DNA of 7,594 nucleotides from an uncultured Dysosmobacter sp. (GCA_934597465.1 CAKTSC010000058.1:1-7594), one strand, 5' to 3'. Positions 1-7,022 are shown, numbered from the stretch's first letter. The notes: generated by a model from the letters alone, not told the origin. Numbers and translations: made by a program.

Positions 1-363
1 CCGGAGGACATGCTGGAGGCCGCCCGCATCGACGGCGCCAGCAGCTGGCAGACCCTCTGGCACATCACCATCCCCAACGTGATGCCCTCCATCACCATCT
101 GCACCTTCCTGACCCTCACCAACGGCTTCAAGCTCTTCGACCAGAACCTGGCCCTCACCGCCGGCCGGCCCTTTATCATGGCGGCGGACGGCAGCACGGT
201 GAAGACCACGGAGATGCTGGCCCTGAACATTTACAGCTCCTTCTACTCCAACGTCACCAACCGGGGCGTGGGCCAGGCCAAGGCCGTGCTCTTCTTCATC
301 CTGGTGGTGGTCATCAGCCTGGTTCAGCTCCGGGCCACCCGCTCCAAGGAGGTGCAGCAGTAA
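1..363 (+). CDS. Sugar ABC transporter permease, MalF-like (C-terminal part, 5' truncated)
   Basis: This is the C-terminal ~120 codons of an inner-membrane permease of a CUT1-type carbohydrate ABC importer; the reading frame is open to base 1, so the gene starts upstream of the window and the internal ATG at 10 is not its start. The EAA loop that docks on the ATPase is seen at the beginning (EAARIDGASSW followed by a TIPNVMPS segment). It is followed by the NGFKLFDQNLALTAGRP stretch typical of MalF/UgpA-like permeases, and by a last hydrophobic helix (AVLFFILVVVISLVQL) before a short basic tail. It pairs with the MalG-like permease directly downstream: the TAA stop (361-363) overlaps that gene's ATG by one base, so the two are translationally coupled. 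Substrate specificity cannot be read from this fragment; a maltodextrin or related alpha-glucoside is inferred from the malQ neighbour. Confidence 0.93.
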   Translation, partial: PEDMLEAARIDGASSWQTLWHITIPNVMPSITICTFLTLTNGFKLFDQNLALTAGRPFIMAADGSTVKTTEMLALNIYSSFYSNVTNRGVGQAKAVLFFILVVVISLVQLRATRSKEVQQ

Positions 364-1271
364 TGAGCAAATCCGCCCACTCCCTCTCCGGCCAGAGCCG
401 GGGCAAGCGCGCCCTGAGTATCGTGTTCGCCGTCATCAGCGTGGTCTACCTCATGCCCATCTTCCTGGTGCTGATGAACGCCTTCAAGAGCAACAGCGCC
501 GTGAATATGGACACCTTCGCCTTCCCCAATTCCGAGACCTTCATGGGCTGGCAGAACTTCATCAAGGGCATGACCTTCGGCAACTACCCCTTCCCCAAGG
601 CCGTGCTCTACAGCTTCCTCATCACCGTGGTCTCCGCGGGGCTCATCCTGATCTGCTGCTCCATGGCGGCGTGGTACATCGCCCGGGTGGGCAGCCCCGT
701 CTGCAAGATCGTCTACTACCTCTGCATCTTCTCCATGGTCGTCCCCTTCCAGATGGTGATGTTCACCCTGGCCCGGACGGCCAACACCGTGAAGATCCCC
801 TACTTTGACTTCCTGGCGGGCGGCTTTCAGAAGATCGCCCTCAACACCCCCTGGACGATCCCCATCATCTACCTGGGCTTCGGCGCGGGGCTTGCCATCT
901 TCATGTTCGTGGGCTTCGTGAAGTCCATCCCCATCGAGATCGAGGAGGCCGCCGCCATCGACGGCTGCGGCCCCGTGCGCACCTACTTCCTGGTGGTGCT
1001 GCCCATGCTCAAGCCCACCCTCATCTCCGTGGGGATCCTGGAGATTATGTGGGTCTGGAACGACTACCTGCTCCCCTACCTGGTACTGGATCGCAACGAG
1101 TACATGACCATCCCCATCCTCATCCAGTACCTCAAGGGCAGCTACGGCACCGTGGATCTGGGCGCCACCATGGCCCTGATCCTCCTGAGCATCCTGCCCG
1201 TCATTCTCTTCTACCTCCTCTGCCAGAAGCACATCATCAAGGGCGTGGCCGCCGGCGCGGTAAAGGGGTAA
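363..1271 (+). CDS. Carbohydrate ABC transporter permease, MalG-like
   Basis: This is the second membrane subunit of the CUT1 sugar importer, 302 aa, a normal length for the family. Six hydrophobic segments are visible at about residues 18-40, 81-105, 116-136, 165-186, 218-240 and 267-287. The cytoplasmic EAA loop lies between segments 4 and 5 (EEAAAIDG at 194-201, then LPMLKP at 213-218). The C-terminus (QKHIIKGVAAGAVKG) matches the usual ending of MalG-type permeases. The start ATG at 363 is supported by a strong ribosome binding site, AAGGAGGTG at 346-354, 8 bases upstream and inside the previous gene. No ATPase gene follows; Firmicute CUT1 systems commonly share an MsmX/MsmK-type ATPase encoded elsewhere, which is an inference here. 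The next gene, a LacI regulator, begins five bases after the stop. The family is certain; the transported sugar is inferred from malQ. Confidence 0.95.
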   Translation: MSKSAHSLSGQSRGKRALSIVFAVISVVYLMPIFLVLMNAFKSNSAVNMDTFAFPNSETFMGWQNFIKGMTFGNYPFPKAVLYSFLITVVSAGLILICCSMAAWYIARVGSPVCKIVYYLCIFSMVVPFQMVMFTLARTANTVKIPYFDFLAGGFQKIALNTPWTIPIIYLGFGAGLAIFMFVGFVKSIPIEIEEAAAIDGCGPVRTYFLVVLPMLKPTLISVGILEIMWVWNDYLLPYLVLDRNEYMTIPILIQYLKGSYGTVDLGATMALILLSILPVILFYLLCQKHIIKGVAAGAVKG

Positions 1272-1276
1272 GGACT

Positions 1277-2287
1277 ATGGCGGTTACCATCCGGGACATC
1301 GCCCGGGAATCCGGCTACGCCGTGGGCACGGTGTCCCGCGTCCTGAACCACCACCCCGATGTCAGCGAGACCGCCCGGCAGCGGATCATGGCGGTGGTGG
1401 AGGCCCACGGCTTCACCCCCAACTCCAACGCCCGGCACCTGAAGCAGAGCGTCAGCCGCAGCGTCGCCATCGTGGTGAAGGGCAGCAGCAACCTGCTCTT
1501 CGCCGACATGGTGGAGCGGGCCCAGAACCGCCTGCAGAGCCGGGGCTTCGACACCTCCGTCCACTACCTGGACGAGGACAGCAACGAGGCGGCCTTCGCC
1601 GCCACCGTGGCCCGGGAGTATAAGCCCAGGGGCTTCCTCTTCCTGGGCGGCAATTTGGACTGCTTCCGCTCGGACTTCGGGGTCATCGCCGCCCCCTCCG
1701 TCCTGCTGACCAACTCCGCGGAGGGGCTGGACTTCCCCAACCTCTCCAGCGTCACCACGGACGATACCGCCGCCGCCCGCAGCGCCATGGATCTGCTGCT
1801 GGACGGCGGGCACCGCCGGGTGGGCATCCTGGGCGCCAACTTCGACTGCGCCCAGATCAGCTACAGCCGCTACCTCGGCTGCCGGGAGAGCTTCGAGGCC
1901 CACGGCCTTACCCTGGACGATTCCTGGGCGGAGGCCTGCCGCTACTCCATGGCGGAGGGCTACGCCGCCGCCGGCCGCCTGCTGGATCGCACGGAGGGCC
2001 TCACCGCCCTCTTCGCCCTCTCGGATGTCATGGCCATCGGGGCCATCCGCTGCCTGCGGGACCGGGGTCTCCGGGTGCCGGAGGATATCTCCGTGGTGGG
2101 CTTTGACGGCGTGGCCCTGGGGGAGTACTGCGTCCCCCGGCTCACCACCATCCGCCAGGACACCCGCTCCCTGGTGCTCCGGGCCGCCGAGATCCTTCTC
2201 GGCCGCCTGACGGAGCCCCTGCCCCCCGTCCACGAGACCGTTCCCTTCACCGTCATCCGCGGCGAGAGCGCCGCGCCCCTGCCCTGA
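1277..2287 (+). CDS. LacI-family transcriptional regulator
   Basis: This is a 336-aa sugar-responsive DNA-binding repressor of the LacI/GalR family. Residues 3-24 (TIRDIARESGYAVGTVSRVL) are the classic LacI helix-turn-helix. Residues 49-58 (NSNARHLKQS) form the hinge, with the leucine that usually inserts in the minor groove. Residues ~61-330 are the periplasmic-binding-protein-like effector domain, with the conserved LFALSDVMAIGAIRCL and PEDISVVGFDG stretches. The start ATG at 1277 is chosen because it places the HTH right at the N-terminus and has AAAGGGG (1262-1268) 8 bases upstream. The longer in-frame opening from 1049 would overlap the permease and has no family counterpart. It sits inside the transporter-malQ operon and so probably controls it and itself in response to the imported sugar. 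Its operator is expected upstream of the window, and none is evident between these genes. Confidence 0.94.
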   Translation: MAVTIRDIARESGYAVGTVSRVLNHHPDVSETARQRIMAVVEAHGFTPNSNARHLKQSVSRSVAIVVKGSSNLLFADMVERAQNRLQSRGFDTSVHYLDEDSNEAAFAATVAREYKPRGFLFLGGNLDCFRSDFGVIAAPSVLLTNSAEGLDFPNLSSVTTDDTAAARSAMDLLLDGGHRRVGILGANFDCAQISYSRYLGCRESFEAHGLTLDDSWAEACRYSMAEGYAAAGRLLDRTEGLTALFALSDVMAIGAIRCLRDRGLRVPEDISVVGFDGVALGEYCVPRLTTIRQDTRSLVLRAAEILLGRLTEPLPPVHETVPFTVIRGESAAPLP

Positions 2288-2315
2288 CCGGGCGGCATCC
2301 CGATCTGATTCATGC

Positions 2316-2330
2316 GAGGTGATTCCTCTG
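2316..2330 (+). promoter_or_regulatory. malQ ribosome binding site that argues for a CTG start codon
   Basis: GAGGTGAT at 2316-2323 is an eight-base match to the anti-Shine-Dalgarno sequence. From its GAGG core to CTG (2328-2330) there are eight bases, a normal distance. The annotated alternative, GTG at 2319-2321, lies inside this motif and has only TCTGATTCATGC upstream. A CTG start removes the three residues M-I-P and makes the protein begin at the KRSAGILL segment where homologues usually begin. Confidence 0.6.
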
Positions 2331-3815
2331 AAACGCAGCGCCGGTATCCTTCTTCCGGTCTTCTCCCTGCCGTCCCCCTGGGGCATCGGCACCCTGGGGG
2401 AAGCCGCCCGGGACTTCGTCCTCTTCCTGGAGAAGGCGGGGCAGTCCTACTGGCAGGTGCTCCCCCTGGGGGAGACCAGCTTCGGCGACTCGCCGTATCA
2501 GCCCTTCTCGTCCTTCGCCGGGAACCCCTACTTCATCGACCTGGATCTGCTGGCCCGGGACGGCCTGCTGACGCCGGAGGACTACCAGTCCCTCCCCTGG
2601 GGCGGGGATCCCCGCCGGGTGGACTACGCCCTGCTCTACCGCCGGCGCCGCGCCGTGCTGGAAAAGGCCGCGGAGCGGCTCCTCTCCGCCCCGCCGGAGG
2701 GCTATGACGCCTTCTGCCGGGACAACGCCTTCTGGCTGGAGGATTACGCCCTCTTCACCGCCCTGAAGGCCCGCTTCGGCGGCGCCCCCTGGTGGGACTG
2801 GGAGGACGCCCTCCGCCTCCGCCGCCCCGACGCCCTGGGCGAGGCCCGGCAGGCGCTTTCCCATGAGCTTGCCATCCACCGGGCCACCCAGTTCCTCTTC
2901 TTCCGCCAGTGGAACGCCCTGCGCGCCTTCGCCCACCGCCACGGGGTCTCCCTCATCGGGGATCTCCCCATCTACACCGCCCCGGACTCCGCCGATGTCT
3001 GGAGCGCGCCGGAGGAGTTCCAGCTGGACGAAAACGGCCGCCCCACCGAGGTGGCCGGCTGCCCGCCGGACGGCTTCTCCCCGGACGGCCAGCTCTGGGG
3101 CAACTACCTCTTCGACTGGGATCGCATGGCGGAGGACGGCTACCTCTGGTGGCGCCGCCGGGTGCTCTTCCAGCTCCGGCTCTACGACATCCTGCGCATC
3201 GACCACTTCCGGGGCTTTGACGCCTACTACGCCATCCCAGCCGGGGACGCCACCGCCCAGCGCGGCCGCTGGCGTCCGGGCCCGGGCATCGCCCTCTTCC
3301 GGGCGCTGACGGAGAGCTGCGGCGGCGACTTGCCCATCATCGCGGAAGACCTGGGCTTCCTCTCGGACTCCGTGCGCGCCCTGGTGCGGGAGACCGGCTA
3401 CCCCGGCATGAAGGTGCTGGAGCTGGCCTTCGACAGCCGGGACAGCGGCGCGTCCGACTACCTGCCCCACCGCATCGGGGAGCACTGCGTGGTCTACACC
3501 GGCACCCACGATAACGACACCATCCTGGGCTGGGCCGCCACCGCCCCGCCCGCCGACGTGGCCTTCGCCCGGGAGTACCTGAAGCTGGGCGGCCGCCGGG
3601 ATTGGAATTGGGCCATGATGGACGCCGCCTGGGAAAGCCCGGCGGAGCTTGCCGTCATGCAGGCCCAGGATCTCCTGGGTCTCGGCCACGAGGCCCGGAT
3701 CAACACCCCCTCCACCCTGGGCGGCAACTGGCTCTGGCGCCTCCTCCCCGGCGAGCTGACCGACGGCCTGGCTCAGACCGTCCGGGCCCGGATGGAGCGC
3801 TTCGGCCGGGCCTGA
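2319..3815 (+). CDS. malQ: 4-alpha-glucanotransferase (amylomaltase), GH77
   Basis: This cytoplasmic enzyme transfers alpha-1,4-glucan segments between maltodextrins, releasing glucose and longer chains for phosphorolysis. At 498 aa it matches the compact bacterial amylomaltase type. Family landmarks are all present: SSFAGNPYFIDLDLL (64-78), GDLPIYTAPDSADVW (214-228), RIDHFRGF with the nucleophile Asp295, IIAEDLG with the acid/base Glu343, and TGTHDNDT with Asp398. These positions agree in spacing with the known catalytic triad of Thermus amylomaltase. The coordinates given use GTG at 2319, but that codon has no ribosome binding site. The anti-SD match GAGGTGAT (2316-2323) overlaps it and is ideally placed for CTG at 2328, which would give an N-terminus of M-KRSAGILLPVFSLPSP, as in many homologues. 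It is the last gene of the sugar operon, 31 bases after the LacI gene, and ends before a strong terminator. Confidence 0.96.
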   Translation: MIPLKRSAGILLPVFSLPSPWGIGTLGEAARDFVLFLEKAGQSYWQVLPLGETSFGDSPYQPFSSFAGNPYFIDLDLLARDGLLTPEDYQSLPWGGDPRRVDYALLYRRRRAVLEKAAERLLSAPPEGYDAFCRDNAFWLEDYALFTALKARFGGAPWWDWEDALRLRRPDALGEARQALSHELAIHRATQFLFFRQWNALRAFAHRHGVSLIGDLPIYTAPDSADVWSAPEEFQLDENGRPTEVAGCPPDGFSPDGQLWGNYLFDWDRMAEDGYLWWRRRVLFQLRLYDILRIDHFRGFDAYYAIPAGDATAQRGRWRPGPGIALFRALTESCGGDLPIIAEDLGFLSDSVRALVRETGYPGMKVLELAFDSRDSGASDYLPHRIGEHCVVYTGTHDNDTILGWAATAPPADVAFAREYLKLGGRRDWNWAMMDAAWESPAELAVMQAQDLLGLGHEARINTPSTLGGNWLWRLLPGELTDGLAQTVRARMERFGRA

Positions 3816-3831
3816 CCCCCAAAAAAGAAAC

Positions 3832-3876
3832 GATCCGGCGATATCCCGGCCTTTTCGGCCAGGATATCGCCGGATC
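3832..3876. terminator. Bidirectional intrinsic terminator between malQ and the HAD phosphatase gene
   Basis: There is a perfect 15-bp stem, GATCCGGCGATATCC (3832-3846) with GGATATCGCCGGATC (3862-3876). It is extended by a C/A mismatch and a GGCC/GGCC inner stem around a TTTTC loop. On the minus strand the hairpin is followed by TTTCTTTTTT (complement of 3821-3830), a good U-tract for ending the phosphatase transcript. On the plus strand the tail is TTCGCGTTTT, a weaker U-tract. It lies between two convergent genes, 16 bases after malQ and 17 bases after the phosphatase stop. Confidence 0.88.
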
Positions 3877-3893
3877 TTCGCGTTTTCGGCGTG

Positions 3894-4685
3894 TCAGCCC
3901 ATCCGCTCCGTCAGCTCGGCCACGTCCCGCAGCACCCAGCGGGGCTTGGTCTCGCTGCGGGCCAGATCCTCCCTGGTGCTCTCGCCGGAGAGCACCAGCA
4001 CGCTGTCGATGCCGGCGTTGACGGCGCAGGCGATGTCGGTGTAGAGCCGGTCGCCCACGAGAACGGTCTCCTCCGGGGAAAAGCTCGCGCTCTCCATGGC
4101 GAGAAGGGCCATCTCCGGCTGGGGCTTGCCGATGACCCTCGGCCGCCGCCCGGTGGCCCGGAACAGCATCTCGCAGACGCTGCCGCAGTCCGGCACGTAG
4201 CCGTACCAGGTGGGGCAGACCCAGTCGGGATTGGTGGCCAGGAACTCCGCGCCCCGGTTCAGCAGGATGCAGGCGTCCTCCAGCTTCTGAAAGGTCAGCT
4301 CCGTGTCGAAGCCGCAGATGAGGACATCCGCCCCGTCCCGCTCCTCTGTCACGGAGAAGCCCTTGCTCCGCAGCTGGCGGCGGAAGGACTCCGTTCCGGC
4401 CACGTAGAGGCGCTTTCCCGCGTAGTCCCCCTTCCGCAGGAAGAGGATCAGGGCGTCCACGGAAGTGAGGAAGTCCTCCGGCGTGCTTTCGATCCCCAGG
4501 CGGCGGAGCTTCGCCACGTAGCTGTCCGCCCCCCGGGAGGAGTTGTTGGTGAGGAAGAGGTAGCGCCCGCCCTTCTCCCGGATCCGCCGGAGGAAGGGGA
4601 TGGTGCCGGGGAAGAGGTCGTCATCCAGATAGAGGGTGCCGTCCATGTCCAGCAGGAAGAGGCGCTTGTCGGTGAGTTCTGCCAT
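3894..4685 (-). CDS. HAD-superfamily IIA phosphatase (NagD / 4-nitrophenylphosphatase-like)
   Basis: This is a 263-aa cytoplasmic Mg2+-dependent phosphohydrolase. Motif I is DMDGT (nucleophile Asp13, acid/base Asp15), motif II is FLTNNSS (44-50), the motif III lysine is Lys187 in GKPQPE, and motif IV is GDRLYTDI (Asp212 and Asp217). The ATNPD segment (150-154) and the cap between motifs II and III mark subclass IIA, which includes NagD, AraL and eukaryotic-type phosphoglycolate or pyridoxal phosphatases. The start ATG (4683-4685) has GGAGG (complement of 4693-4697) seven bases upstream. Members of this subclass are often promiscuous housekeeping phosphatases, so the natural substrate cannot be named; a sugar phosphate is possible but unproven. 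The gene lies 68 bases downstream of the lipoprotein gene on the same strand, separated by a hairpin, so it may be read through from pcp or have its own weak promoter that I cannot see. Confidence 0.93.
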   Translation of the reverse strand: MAELTDKRLFLLDMDGTLYLDDDLFPGTIPFLRRIREKGGRYLFLTNNSSRGADSYVAKLRRLGIESTPEDFLTSVDALILFLRKGDYAGKRLYVAGTESFRRQLRSKGFSVTEERDGADVLICGFDTELTFQKLEDACILLNRGAEFLATNPDWVCPTWYGYVPDCGSVCEMLFRATGRRPRVIGKPQPEMALLAMESASFSPEETVLVGDRLYTDIACAVNAGIDSVLVLSGESTREDLARSETKPRWVLRDVAELTERMG

Positions 4686-4714
4686 ATCGTGGCCTCCGTT
4701 TCAGAGAGAGTGAA

Positions 4715-4745
4715 GCTGCCGGAGCAGCCTTGCCGCTCCGGCAGC
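4715..4745 (-). terminator. GC-rich hairpin between lipoprotein and phosphatase genes (terminator or processing element)
   Basis: An 11-bp perfect stem, GCTGCCGGAGC (4715-4725) with GCTCCGGCAGC (4735-4745), surrounds a 9-base loop, 8 bases after the lipoprotein stop on the minus strand. What follows on that strand is TTCACTCTCTCT, only a partial U-tract. It may be a weak terminator giving reduced read-through into the phosphatase gene, or an mRNA-stabilising end. The stem is clear; the function is inferred. Confidence 0.6.
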
Positions 4746-4753
4746 GGGTTTTC

Positions 4754-6286
4754 TCAGCCGTAGCTGCGGGTGAAGTTCACGTGGGCGGAGCGGGCGGTGC
4801 CGAAGAGCTCCGGCCCGGAGAGGACGCACACCTTCAGGCTGTCCCAGTCCGGGGAGAGGGCCAGCACGCCCTGCTGCACGCCGTCGTTCCCGTCGTAGAG
4901 GTGGTAGTAAACGGCGATGCCCTCCCCGGTGACGCCCAGGCAGGTGTAGCTGCCGAAGCGGTTGACGGCATCCCGGGGGGCCTGGGGATCGCTGCACTGG
5001 AAGGTGAGCGTCCCGTCGCTGCCGAAAACCAGGTTGTAGAGGCTCTCATAGCTGCCGCCGCCCTGGTTTTCGTGGGTCACGGCCTCGGAGCTCCAGTTCC
5101 CGTCCCAGAGGCCGCCCAGGCTCCCGCACTCCGCGGCGAAGATGGCGTCGGAGAGGTCGATCTTCCCGCTCTCCGTATTGGCGTAGAGGGTGGGAACGCT
5201 GCCATCCCCCTCGCTGCCGCCGGTCTCAAAGCTCCGCACGCCGGAGACCTCCGCCAGAGGCCCGCTTGCGCAGAGGGTGCCGCCCAAGAGGCCCTCCACC
5301 ACGTTGACGCACTCCGCCTTGCCGTCCTCCGTCCGCAGCAGAAGGTAGGGGTGGAAATCCAGCCCTAGGCTGCCGCAGAAGAGGGCGGTATAGCGGCCGT
5401 AGAGGCCGTCCACGGTGTAGGGGGTGCCGTAGCGGATGTCGGCGTCGGCGAAGAAGGCCCGGGCCTCCGCCGTGTCCTGCACGGTGACGGTGAGCTCCCC
5501 TCCTGCCAGCTCCGCCGTGAGAAAGCCGCAGACGGCGCTGAGGGGCTGGGCCGGGGAGGCGGCGTCGAAGTCCGGGGTCAGCAGCTGCTCGTACCACTCT
5601 GCCCCCGCCGGGGAGGCCACGGGCACGATGGCCGCCAGGCCCTCCTCCGTCAGGAAGAGGGGCAGATCCTCCGTCAGGTTGTCCCGGGAGAGGGTCTTGG
5701 CCCGGAGCTTCGTCAATGTGGCGGCGTCCTCCGCTGTGGGGGAGAAGCTCTCATCGAAGAAGCGGGCGGCGGCGCGGCGCAGGGCCTCCAGATAGTCCTC
5801 CGGCTCCCGGCCGAGCCGCTCCAGCAGGGCCCCGCTGCCCACCCGCTCCCGGGCCTGGAAGTCGTAGTTCCAGGCGGCGTAGACGGTGTAGTCCGCGTCC
5901 ATCCGCGCCTGCACCAGGAGGCTCAGAAGGCTTCCCTCCCAGTGGCTCTGCCAGGAGACCTCCAGCACCGTCAGGGAGTCTCCGCTCTCCATGCAGGCCA
6001 GGGCGTCCTCCGCCGCGCCGCCGAAGATGTCCCAGATCTCGTCGTTGACGGCCTGGGCCTCGCTGCTCTCGTCCAGCAGCTCCGGCACGCGGAAGGCGTA
6101 GCGGTACTGGTTGCCCAGGGAGTCGGTGTAGCTGCCCTCCTTGGTCAGCGCTTCCCCCAGAAGGCTGGCGCCGTAGTCGGCGGGCTGGGAGGAGGCGGAA
6201 CCTCCGTTCTGGCCGCAGGCGGCCAGGGAAAGGCACAGCGTCAGGGCGGCCAGCAGGGCCGCCAGGCGGCGGATGGTAGTCTTCAT
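4754..6286 (-). CDS. Secreted lipoprotein, possible DUF3298-like N-terminal region, function unknown
   Basis: This is a 510-aa protein anchored to the outer face of the membrane. It has a basic N-terminus (MKTTIRR), a hydrophobic core, and the lipobox LAAC with the lipidated Cys at 24, followed by a Gly/Ser-rich linker. Residues ~45-235 have the pattern of DUF3298/RsiV-like extracellular domains: YTVYAAWNYDF, a GALLERL turn, a helix DYLEALRRAA, then LPLFLTEEGLAAIVPVASPA. This is an assignment from pattern only. Residues ~400-508 (GLWDGNWSS, FGSDGTLTFQ, FGSYTCLG, VYYHLYD) look like alternating beta strands of a small barrel. Eight or more cysteines occur after the lipobox, unusual for a secreted Firmicute protein. 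The ATG (6284-6286) overlaps the pcp stop as ATGA, and an AAGGAAG ribosome binding site sits within the end of pcp, so translation is coupled to pcp. No catalytic motif was recognised. Confidence 0.85.
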   Translation of the reverse strand: MKTTIRRLAALLAALTLCLSLAACGQNGGSASSQPADYGASLLGEALTKEGSYTDSLGNQYRYAFRVPELLDESSEAQAVNDEIWDIFGGAAEDALACMESGDSLTVLEVSWQSHWEGSLLSLLVQARMDADYTVYAAWNYDFQARERVGSGALLERLGREPEDYLEALRRAAARFFDESFSPTAEDAATLTKLRAKTLSRDNLTEDLPLFLTEEGLAAIVPVASPAGAEWYEQLLTPDFDAASPAQPLSAVCGFLTAELAGGELTVTVQDTAEARAFFADADIRYGTPYTVDGLYGRYTALFCGSLGLDFHPYLLLRTEDGKAECVNVVEGLLGGTLCASGPLAEVSGVRSFETGGSEGDGSVPTLYANTESGKIDLSDAIFAAECGSLGGLWDGNWSSEAVTHENQGGGSYESLYNLVFGSDGTLTFQCSDPQAPRDAVNRFGSYTCLGVTGEGIAVYYHLYDGNDGVQQGVLALSPDWDSLKVCVLSGPELFGTARSAHVNFTRSYG

Positions 6287-6903
6287 AGGCTTCCTTCTTT
6301 CGTGAGACTCCCGGCGACGACGGCCAGGGCGGCTTCCAGGCCCGCCGTGATGGCAGGCAGGGGCAGGGAGGGGCAGGCGGGCTTGTCCAGTACCTGCTCA
6401 CAGCAGCAGGGCACGTGGAGGAAGCCGCCGGGAACGCCCAGGGGGCGCAGGCGCGCCAGCAGGGCGTAGAGGGTGCTGTTGCAGACGTAGCCCCCGGCGC
6501 TGAGACTCAGCTGGGCGGGGATCCCCGCCGCCCGGATGGCCTCCGTCATCTCCCGCACCGGCAGGGTGGAGAAGTAGGCGTCCGGCCCGGCGGGGTCGAT
6601 GCGCTTCCCCCGGCAGAGGACGCCGGCGTTGTCCGGCGCGGCGGCGTCCCGCCAGTTGATGCCGGCGAGCTCCGGTGTCAGGGCCGCCCGGCCCGCCGCC
6701 TGCCCCACGCAGAGCACCGCGTCCGGCCGGAGCTCCGCCAGCAGGGCGTCCAGCGCCGCCGGGGCGCCGTGGTACTCCACCGGCAGCTGCCGCTTCACGA
6801 TCGCCGCGCCACCGATGCGCTCCGGCAGCCGGGCCACCGCCTCCCAGGCGGCGTTGACGGCGTCCGGGCCAAAGGGCGCGAAGCCCGTCACCAGGATCCT
6901 CAT
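6283..6903 (-). CDS. pcp: Pyrrolidone-carboxylate peptidase (pyroglutamyl peptidase I), family C15
   Basis: This is a 206-aa cytoplasmic cysteine peptidase that removes N-terminal pyroglutamate from peptides. The N-terminus MRILVTGFAPFG is diagnostic. The catalytic triad is intact: Glu78 in GRAALTPELAGIN, Cys141 in SAGGYVCNSTLYALL, and His163 in GGFLHVP. Spacing agrees with the known Glu81/Cys144/His168 of the Bacillus enzyme. The Arg usually found after the catalytic Glu (PER) is Leu here. Three consecutive cysteines (166-168) follow the active-site His where family members usually have bulky or hydrophobic residues. The start ATG at 6901-6903 is chosen over the upstream in-frame start at 7068: it has GGGAGGGG (complement of 6909-6916) five bases before it and the family N-terminus. 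It is the first gene of a minus-strand operon with its own promoter and is coupled to the lipoprotein gene. Confidence 0.94.
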   Translation of the reverse strand: MRILVTGFAPFGPDAVNAAWEAVARLPERIGGAAIVKRQLPVEYHGAPAALDALLAELRPDAVLCVGQAAGRAALTPELAGINWRDAAAPDNAGVLCRGKRIDPAGPDAYFSTLPVREMTEAIRAAGIPAQLSLSAGGYVCNSTLYALLARLRPLGVPGGFLHVPCCCEQVLDKPACPSLPLPAITAGLEAALAVVAGSLTKEGSL

Positions 6904-6926
6904 GGAAACCCCTCCCTCTCCGTGTT

Positions 6927-6938
6927 CCGTTTCAACGG
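6927..6938. promoter_or_regulatory. Operator-like inverted repeat at the predicted pcp transcription start
   Basis: The perfect inverted repeat CCGTT-TC-AACGG covers the predicted +1 of the pcp promoter. A further AACGG (6971-6975) overlaps the -35 region, followed by AAAACCG. The position would suit a repressor site. The sequence is seen; the role is inferred, and a 5+5 repeat can occur by chance. Confidence 0.35.
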
Positions 6939-6943
6939 TCCCT

Positions 6944-6972
6944 ATTCTACCACAGTCCGCCGCCCAGCGCAA
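6944..6972 (-). promoter_or_regulatory. SigmaA-type promoter of the pcp operon
   Basis: On the minus strand, -35 TTGCGC (complement of 6967-6972) is separated by exactly 17 bp from -10 TAGAAT (complement of 6944-6949). The TGG just before the -10 is an extended -10 element. Transcription would start near 6937, giving a leader of about 35 bases up to the pcp ATG. Confidence 0.75.
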
Positions 6973-7022
6973 CGGAAAACCGCCGCCCCCGCAAAACCCC
7001 TCTCGCACCCCCATACCGCCAG

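Noticed and set aside
324..1232. 302-codon minus-strand opening antisense to the MalG-like permease
   Set aside because: The translation is low-complexity (His/Asp/Gly/Glu-rich) and mirrors GC-biased third positions of the real gene; no family resemblance and no SD.
1049..1276. N-terminal extension of the LacI regulator
   Set aside because: It overlaps the permease gene for most of its length, has a Pro/His-rich nonsense composition, and the ATG at 1277 has both an SD and the family N-terminus.
2310..3689. 459-codon minus-strand opening antisense to malQ
   Set aside because: The composition is Gly/Ala/Val/Glu-rich shadow coding; the opposite frame carries every GH77 catalytic motif.
3891..4763. 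290-codon plus-strand opening over the phosphatase gene
   Set aside because: It would run through the terminator side and the intergenic hairpin, has no ribosome binding site, and the minus strand holds an unmistakable HAD-IIA protein.
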